From: Eggerthellaceae bacterium UBA5906
Lineage (GTDB): Bacteria; Actinomycetota; Coriobacteriia; Coriobacteriales; Eggerthellaceae
Direction of reading: 5' to 3'
DNA: 9,497 bases
Assembly: GCA_002431805.1 (NCBI GenBank)
Contig: DJEE01000048.1
Span: forward strand, 1 to 9,497
Part shown: piece by piece, positions 6,365-9,497 of the stretch
How positions within the stretch are numbered: position 1 is the stretch's first letter
How the letters are laid out: every line of letters begins with the position of its first letter
Notes under the pieces: model-generated
The model's input: the letters and a program-made list of their open reading frames with translations, nothing else
Told to the model about the DNA's origin: nothing
Databases searched by the model: none
Position numbers and translations under genes: made by a program

Positions 6365-6877
6365 ATGGCTGAGATCGATTGGGAAGCGGCGGCGAACCAC
6401 TGGACGGCGAAGGAGCCCGACGAGGCGCGGATGCCTGAAGAGGAACTTCTGGCCAAGATTGATGAGTTCCTAGCAAAACACAAGGTGTGCGCGCTCGCCT
6501 GCGCCGGCGCGGGCATTGTGCGCAACACGCCGGTCGAGTACCTTTACGCCGAAGGTGCGTTCTGGATCTTCTCGGAGGGTGGCTTGAAGTTCAAGGCGCT
6601 GCGCGAGAATCGCGACGTCTGCCTGGCCGTGTTCGACGATGACCCGTCGTTCGGCTCGCTTTCCGGGCTTCAGGTGACGGGGCGCGCCGATGTGCTCGAG
6701 CCGTTTTGCAGCGAGTATGCCCACGCCTGCGAGTTGCGGCGCATCCCGGTCGAGCGCCTCGAGAAGCTCCCGTTCGCGATGAACATCATCAAGGTCGCGC
6801 CCGCGCGCTACGACTACCTCGACAGCTCGCTCAAGGAGCACGGCTACTCATCGCGCCAGCACGTCGACTTCGAGTAA
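6365..6877 (+). CDS. pyridoxamine 5'-phosphate oxidase family (FMN split-barrel) protein
   Basis: This protein of 170 residues has a helical start (about 24-39, PEEELLAKIDEFLAKH) followed by the split-barrel core: KVCALACAG (40-48), NTPVEYLYAEGAFWIFSEGG (54-73), then KFKALRENRDVCLAVFDDD and the GLQVTGRADVLEP strand pair. This pattern belongs to the PNPOx-like flavin-binding family, where FMN, F420 or haem is held at a dimer interface. The substrate cannot be told from sequence, and it is not the PdxH enzyme itself, as it is short and lacks the PdxH C-terminal signature. The start at 6365 is set by AAAGGA six bases upstream; the frame is open back to 6158 but that part crosses the hairpin repeats. 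It appears to be a single-gene unit. Confidence 0.8.
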   Translation: MAEIDWEAAANHWTAKEPDEARMPEEELLAKIDEFLAKHKVCALACAGAGIVRNTPVEYLYAEGAFWIFSEGGLKFKALRENRDVCLAVFDDDPSFGSLSGLQVTGRADVLEPFCSEYAHACELRRIPVERLEKLPFAMNIIKVAPARYDYLDSSLKEHGYSSRQHVDFE

Positions 6878-6933
6878 CCGTTTGAAACAAGGGCCAGGCG
6901 AGCGCGCTTTTCCGAAGAACGTGGCAACGCGTC

Positions 6934-6993
6934 CGCCCCTGCCGCGTCTGAGACCGCTTCGCCCCGGGCGCGTACGGCGAAAGCGCAGGGGCG
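6934..6993 (+). other. nested inverted repeats (structured element) after the flavoprotein gene
   Basis: An outer stem, CGCCCCTGC (6934-6942) with GCAGGGGCG (6985-6993), encloses an inner near-perfect stem, GCTTCGCC against GGCGAAAGC, and a small GTCTGAGAC palindrome. No T-run follows. It could be a structured RNA, a factor-dependent terminator aid, or a decayed palindrome. It lies 57 bases after the flavoprotein stop codon. Confidence 0.45.
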
Positions 6994-7026
6994 ATGTCGA
7001 GCATGCACTTGGCCTTCGCTCGAGAT

Positions 7027-7059
7027 GAGTGTGACACGTACCCGACCCCTGTCACACTC
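7027..7059 (+). repeat. REP-like hairpin repeat, copy 5 (best paired)
   Basis: GAGTGTGACA and TGTCACACTC form a perfect 10-base stem around a 13-base loop with ACCCGACCCC. It is the longest stem of the family in this window and serves as the reference copy. Confidence 0.88.
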
Positions 7060-7066
7060 GGCGAGG

Positions 7067-7092
7067 GTGACAGGAGTTGGGTGCGCTGTCGC
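7067..7092 (-). repeat. REP-like hairpin repeat, degraded inverted neighbour of copy 5
   Basis: On the plus strand GTGACAG and CTGTCGC pair with one G-T wobble around a loop that is a decayed reverse complement of the core (GGAGTTGGGT). It lies 7 bases after copy 5 in opposite orientation, the head-to-tail pair arrangement known from REP elements (BIME-like). Confidence 0.55.
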
Positions 7093-7293
7093 GTTTTACT
7101 GTCGTGTCTCGTTATCTGAACAGCTGCGTTCGCGTGACTTTTTCGAGGTTTCCCGGGCTTTCGTCTTGCATGGTTTTGGGCTGAGCGCGATTTTTATGGC
7201 CGCACTTAAACGACCTTCCACATGCGATTCGCTGTGGCGCATGCGGAAGACGTCAGCGGTATTGCTGCCAGTGATATGGGGGGATGAAGCGAA
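7093..7293 (+). other. gene-free leader of the diguanylate cyclase gene
   Basis: I find no credible gene in these 201 bases. TTGCAT at 7166-7171 with GATTTT at 7189-7194 is a weak promoter pair with a 17-base spacer. CATGCG and CGCATG form a short inverted repeat nearer the gene. With the structured element and two hairpin repeats, this accounts for the whole gap after the flavoprotein gene (6878-7293). Confidence 0.3.
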
Positions 7294-8145
7294 ATGCAGA
7301 ACGGCTCGGGCCTTTCTATCGAGCAGATGATCGCGTTTATGGAATGTGCGCCGGCCAACGTGTTCTTCAAAGACACGTCATGCCGATACCGCGCGGTTTC
7401 CGAAGTTTGCTCGCTGATCAGCGGCGAAGAAGGTTATGAGATCATCGGCAAAACTGACGTGGAAGTTTGGCAGGACGAAGAGGTTGGTCGTCGCTATTAC
7501 GAAGATGACCTGCGCATTATCGCGACGGGCGAGGCCAGTAAGTGGGTCGATGAGTTCCAGGGGCCGGACGGCACGTTGTATTTCGAAATCAGCAAGAAGC
7601 CGGCATATCTTGACGGAGAGCTCATCGGGGTCGTGGGCATCGTGACCGACGTCACGGAGCAGAAGCGCCTTCAAGCCGAGCTCAAGCGGTTGACCGAGAC
7701 CGATCAGCTGACGGGGCTGTACAATCGAAACTATCTCGAGATGAGAGCGCGAAGTGCCAATCTCAGTAAATTGTTTCCCGTGAGCTTGGTCATATTGGAT
7801 TGCAACCGGCTTAAAGAGACGAACGACACGCTTGGGCACAATGCCGAAGACGAGCTGATTGCGCGCGTCGCCAAAGTTGTCAAGAGCGTTATCCCCTCAA
7901 ACGCTGTGGCTGCCCGCATGGGCGGCGACGAGTTCCTGGTTGCGTGCGGCAACATGGACGAGGAAGATGCCCGGGAGCTGATGGCCGCCTTGGAGGTCGA
8001 GTTTCGCGAAGCAAGCGACGAGGTTCTCAAGCTTGATGTCGCCATGGGCTGCGCTACCGCCCGGGACGACAAGGAGTCGCTCATGGCGGCGTTCAAGGAA
8101 GCCGATGCCAAAATGTACGCGAACAAGCGCGCCTCTCGCGCGTAA
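7294..8145 (+). CDS. PAS-domain diguanylate cyclase (GGDEF)
   Basis: This 283-residue soluble protein has one PAS domain (about 10-120, ending in the PAC-type GVVGIVTDVTEQKRLQAEL linker) and a GGDEF domain (about 130-280). It should make cyclic di-GMP from two GTP in response to a signal bound by the PAS domain. The active site is intact: GGDEF at 210-214 in ARMGGDEFLV, metal Asp169, Lys174, Asn177 and Asp178 in LDCNRLKETNDTLGH, and Asp186. The DxD motif of many cyclases reads DCN here, a variant I have seen in gut anaerobes. The RxxD inhibitory site before GGDEF is absent, so product feedback there is unlikely. No transmembrane segment or EAL domain is present. The start at 7294 has a G-rich ribosome site (GGGGGG at 7278-7283), somewhat far. 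The protein ends shortly before REP-like copy 6. Confidence 0.92.
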   Translation: MQNGSGLSIEQMIAFMECAPANVFFKDTSCRYRAVSEVCSLISGEEGYEIIGKTDVEVWQDEEVGRRYYEDDLRIIATGEASKWVDEFQGPDGTLYFEISKKPAYLDGELIGVVGIVTDVTEQKRLQAELKRLTETDQLTGLYNRNYLEMRARSANLSKLFPVSLVILDCNRLKETNDTLGHNAEDELIARVAKVVKSVIPSNAVAARMGGDEFLVACGNMDEEDARELMAALEVEFREASDEVLKLDVAMGCATARDDKESLMAAFKEADAKMYANKRASRA

Positions 8146-8170
8146 GGTGGGGCAGGTGCGGCACCCTGAA

Positions 8171-8200
8171 AGTGTGACACGTACCCGACCCCTGTCGCAT
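8171..8200 (+). repeat. REP-like hairpin repeat, copy 6
   Basis: GTGTGACA and TGTCGCAT pair with two G-T wobbles around the constant ACCCGACCCC loop. Its right end coincides with the point where the minus-strand LysR reading frame stops resembling its family. Confidence 0.85.
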
Positions 8201-8394
8201 AGCAAGACGGCTCCGTACTCAGTGAGCTCGGTTCCGCCGTGAGTTCGAAGAAACAGTTGCCTTCCCAGCTCGCGCTCCAGATCCGCCAGCTGACGCGAGA
8301 GCGTCGGCTGAGTGATGTGGAGCCGCTTAGACGCATTGACAAGGCTTCCCTCCTGCGCCGCCGCGATGAAGTATCGCAGCGTCCTTAGTTCCAT
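8200..8394 (-). pseudogene. LysR-type regulator, truncated after its helix-turn-helix domain
   Basis: The first 65 codons are a textbook LysR-type DNA-binding domain: MELRTLRYFIAAAQEGS, then ASKRLHITQPTLSRQLADLE and LGRQLFLRTHGG. Full members have about 300 residues, with an effector-binding domain that is entirely missing here. After Leu65 the frame runs straight into REP-like copy 6 (CDRGRVRV) and stays open to 7897, antisense to the diguanylate cyclase gene; that tail shows no family resemblance. A good ribosome site (GGAGAAGGAGAAG) precedes the ATG at 8394, so a fused 165-residue product could still be made. The divergent neighbour and the T-N11-A palindrome at 8423-8439 fit its former target. 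I call it a pseudogene; a residual DNA-binding protein is possible. Confidence 0.82.
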
Positions 8395-8422
8395 TTCTTC
8401 TCCTTCTCCTTATTCTTTAATA

Positions 8423-8439
8423 TATGCCTATCAGGCATA
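8423..8439. promoter_or_regulatory. LysR-type operator palindrome (T-N11-A)
   Basis: TATGCCT-ATC-AGGCATA is a perfect 17-base inverted repeat containing T-N11-A, the classic LysR box. It lies in the divergent gap, 28 bases from the LysR start and 78 bases before the acetyltransferase start. TAATAC at 8438-8443 is a possible -10 for the acetyltransferase, and TATATT on the minus strand at 8419-8424 for the LysR gene, so a bound protein would touch both promoters. Confidence 0.6.
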
Positions 8440-8477
8440 ATACAAATTGCAATATGGGTATTAGCTATAGATTGAAT

Positions 8478-8512
8478 CCCTCCTTACTATCTTGATTAGT
8501 CGGAAAGGAGGG
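8478..8512 (+). promoter_or_regulatory. leader hairpin masking the acetyltransferase ribosome site
   Basis: CCCTCCTT (8478-8485) is perfectly complementary to AAGGAGGG (8505-8512), the Shine-Dalgarno sequence, and the stem goes on with ACTA (8486-8489) against TAGT (8497-8500), leaving a CGGA bulge and a 7-base loop. The upstream arm copies the anti-Shine-Dalgarno end of 16S rRNA. In mRNA this would hide the ribosome site until melted or unfolded. Confidence 0.55.
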
Positions 8513-8517
8513 AAACA

Positions 8518-9120
8518 ATGACCGACTATTACGAAGACACCCACGATCTATCACAAGAAGACATAGCAACCTTTCTTGAGGCTATGGCTTCGGGCAGGGA
8601 AATCGAGGCCAACTCGGAGATTCACCGCATCATGGTTGCTGCATCCGAGCGCGCGATGCGCATAACCGCGCGCATGAACTCCTCCTTCCAGAGCCTCTCG
8701 GAGACCAGAGACGCCTTTGAGGAACTGCTCATGAAGCCGCTTCCAGATGGCGTGGGTCTATTTCCGCCCTTCTCCACCGACTGCGGGCTCAACACGCATC
8801 TGGGGCGGGACGTCTTCATCAACGCGGGCTGTCGATTCCAAGATCAAGGCGGGATTTTCATTGGGAACCGCACGCTCATCGGCCACAACGCCGTCATCAC
8901 GACCATCAACCACTGCTTGGACGTTGAAAGGCGAGCAAACATGATCCCCCAATCCGTCCGCATCGGCTCGGACGTGTGGTTCGGGGCAAACGTCACCGTG
9001 CTCCCCGGGGTGAACATCGGCGACGGGGCGGTTATCGCGGCGGGCGCCGTCGTCACGAAAGACATCCCTTCGCGCACGGTAGCCGCCGGCGTCCCTGCCA
9101 AAGTGATCAAGAGGCTCTAG
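8518..9120 (+). CDS. hexapeptide-repeat sugar O-acetyltransferase (maltose/galactoside type)
   Basis: This 200-residue protein is a left-handed beta-helix acetyltransferase of the LacA/Maa group, which moves acetyl from acetyl-CoA to a sugar hydroxyl. It shows an N-terminal helical region (about 11-75), the [20 protein letters not shown] segment (83-102), repeated hexapeptides ([15 protein letters not shown]), the catalytic histidine His132 in [12 protein letters not shown], and the late repeats [19 protein letters not shown], ending with the CoA-side loop [25 protein letters not shown]. The length is close to the family norm. The natural acceptor is unknown. The ATG at 8518 is fixed by AAAGGAGGG five bases upstream, itself part of a leader hairpin. 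It is probably cotranscribed with the hydrolase that starts 55 bases after its stop codon, and was presumably once governed by the truncated LysR gene next to it. Confidence 0.9.
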   Translation: MTDYYEDTHDLSQEDIATFLEAMASGREIEANSEIHRIMVAASERAMRITARMNSSFQSLSETRDAFEELLMKPLPDGVGLFPPFSTDCGLNTHLGRDVFINAGCRFQDQGGIFIGNRTLIGHNAVITTINHCLDVERRANMIPQSVRIGSDVWFGANVTVLPGVNIGDGAVIAAGAVVTKDIPSRTVAAGVPAKVIKRL

Positions 9121-9175
9121 ATGGGAGCGAAACGAGCAACCGGCCTAGCCTAAGGCCATACGAAAGGAAGACAAC

Positions 9176-9497
9176 ATGATTCAAGGCGAAAAACTAGAGC
9201 TTACGCAGGAATGGGACAAGGTGTTCCCCCAAAGCGATATGGTCGAGCATGAGAAGGTGATGTTCGTTAACCGGTTCGGCATTACTCTGGCAGCAGACCT
9301 CTACAAGCCCAAGCACGCCGCGGGCAAGCTTGCGTCGCTTGCGGTAAGCGGGCCTTTCGGTGCAGTTAAGGAGCAGGCCAGCGGCCTGTATGCCCAGACC
9401 ATGGCCGAGCGCGGCTATTTGACGATCGCGTTCGACCCCAGCTACACCGGCGAGAGCGGCGGGCATCCTCGTCGCGTGGCCTCGCCCGACATCAACA
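9176..9497 (+). CDS. alpha/beta hydrolase, N-terminal part only (YcjY-like)
   Basis: The frame starts with ATG at 9176, after AAAGGAAG with a 5-base gap, and runs off the window after 107 codons. VMFVNRFGITLAADLYKPK, SGPFGAVKEQASGLYAQTMAERGYLTIAFDPSYTGESGG and PRRVASPDIN match the opening of the YcjY-like alpha/beta hydrolases, with the oxyanion-hole region at GPFGAVKEQ. The nucleophile elbow and catalytic triad would lie beyond the window. Substrates of this family are not well defined; acting on an ester would fit an acetyltransferase partner, but that is only a suggestion. It is likely the second gene of the acetyltransferase operon. Confidence 0.85.
   Translation, partial: MIQGEKLELTQEWDKVFPQSDMVEHEKVMFVNRFGITLAADLYKPKHAAGKLASLAVSGPFGAVKEQASGLYAQTMAERGYLTIAFDPSYTGESGGHPRRVASPDIN

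Noticed and set aside
7025..7330. Plus-strand frame of 101 codons before the diguanylate cyclase gene
   Set aside because: Its first residues (VTRTRPLSH) are just the translated REP-like repeat, and the rest has no family resemblance or ribosome site.
7897..8199. C-terminal tail of the LysR frame as a new effector domain
   Set aside because: It is encoded by the repeat and by antisense of the GGDEF domain and shows no domain-like pattern.
2514..8200. The repeated ACCCGACCCC units as a CRISPR array
   Set aside because: Copies are hundreds of bases to over a kilobase apart, occur on both strands, lie in gene gaps and have no regular spacers or cas genes.

Overview
The window reads as a chromosomal stretch of a high-GC, Gram-positive anaerobe. 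The best guess is a gut Coriobacteriia member (Eggerthellaceae-like). This rests on codon use, family content (YhgE/Pip protein, ATC-hydrolase-like protein, DUF6323/DUF6179 pair, orphan HipA-like kinase, PAS-GGDEF protein) and strong Shine-Dalgarno sites. The taxonomy is inferred and no marker gene is present. No rRNA, tRNA, CRISPR array, integrase or transposase was seen.

Layout, left to right: a YhgE/Pip-type membrane protein (186-2513, +); an L-2-amino-thiazoline-4-carboxylic acid hydrolase-like protein (2615-3199, +); a gene-free stretch holding an 88-bp remnant of a HipA-like gene; an overlapping DUF6323-DUF6179 pair (3588-4737, +); a 150-bp element with 29-bp terminal inverted repeats (4795-4944); a complete HipA-like kinase gene on the minus strand (5054-6139); a flavin-binding split-barrel protein (6365-6877, +); a PAS-GGDEF diguanylate cyclase (7294-8145, +); a LysR-type regulator cut off after its DNA-binding domain (8200-8394, -); and, divergent from it, a hexapeptide acetyltransferase (8518-9120, +) followed by the start of an alpha/beta hydrolase (9176 to the window end).

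The most striking structure is a dispersed hairpin repeat family, present in six good and three degraded copies and found in most of the intergenic gaps. A nearly constant loop (ACCCGACCCC) sits between arms that change together: GTGACA/TGTCAC, GGGACA/TGTCCC and GCGACA/TGTCGC. This covariation says the base pairing matters and marks the family as REP-like. Two copies lie exactly where a neighbouring gene is broken off (the HipA-like remnant and the LysR gene), so the repeats look tied to local rearrangement.

Functionally the genes are mostly single units. Exceptions are the translationally coupled DUF6323-DUF6179 pair and the acetyltransferase-hydrolase pair. The latter keeps a classic LysR T-N11-A palindrome and adds a leader hairpin that would mask its Shine-Dalgarno sequence, although its presumed regulator has lost the effector domain.
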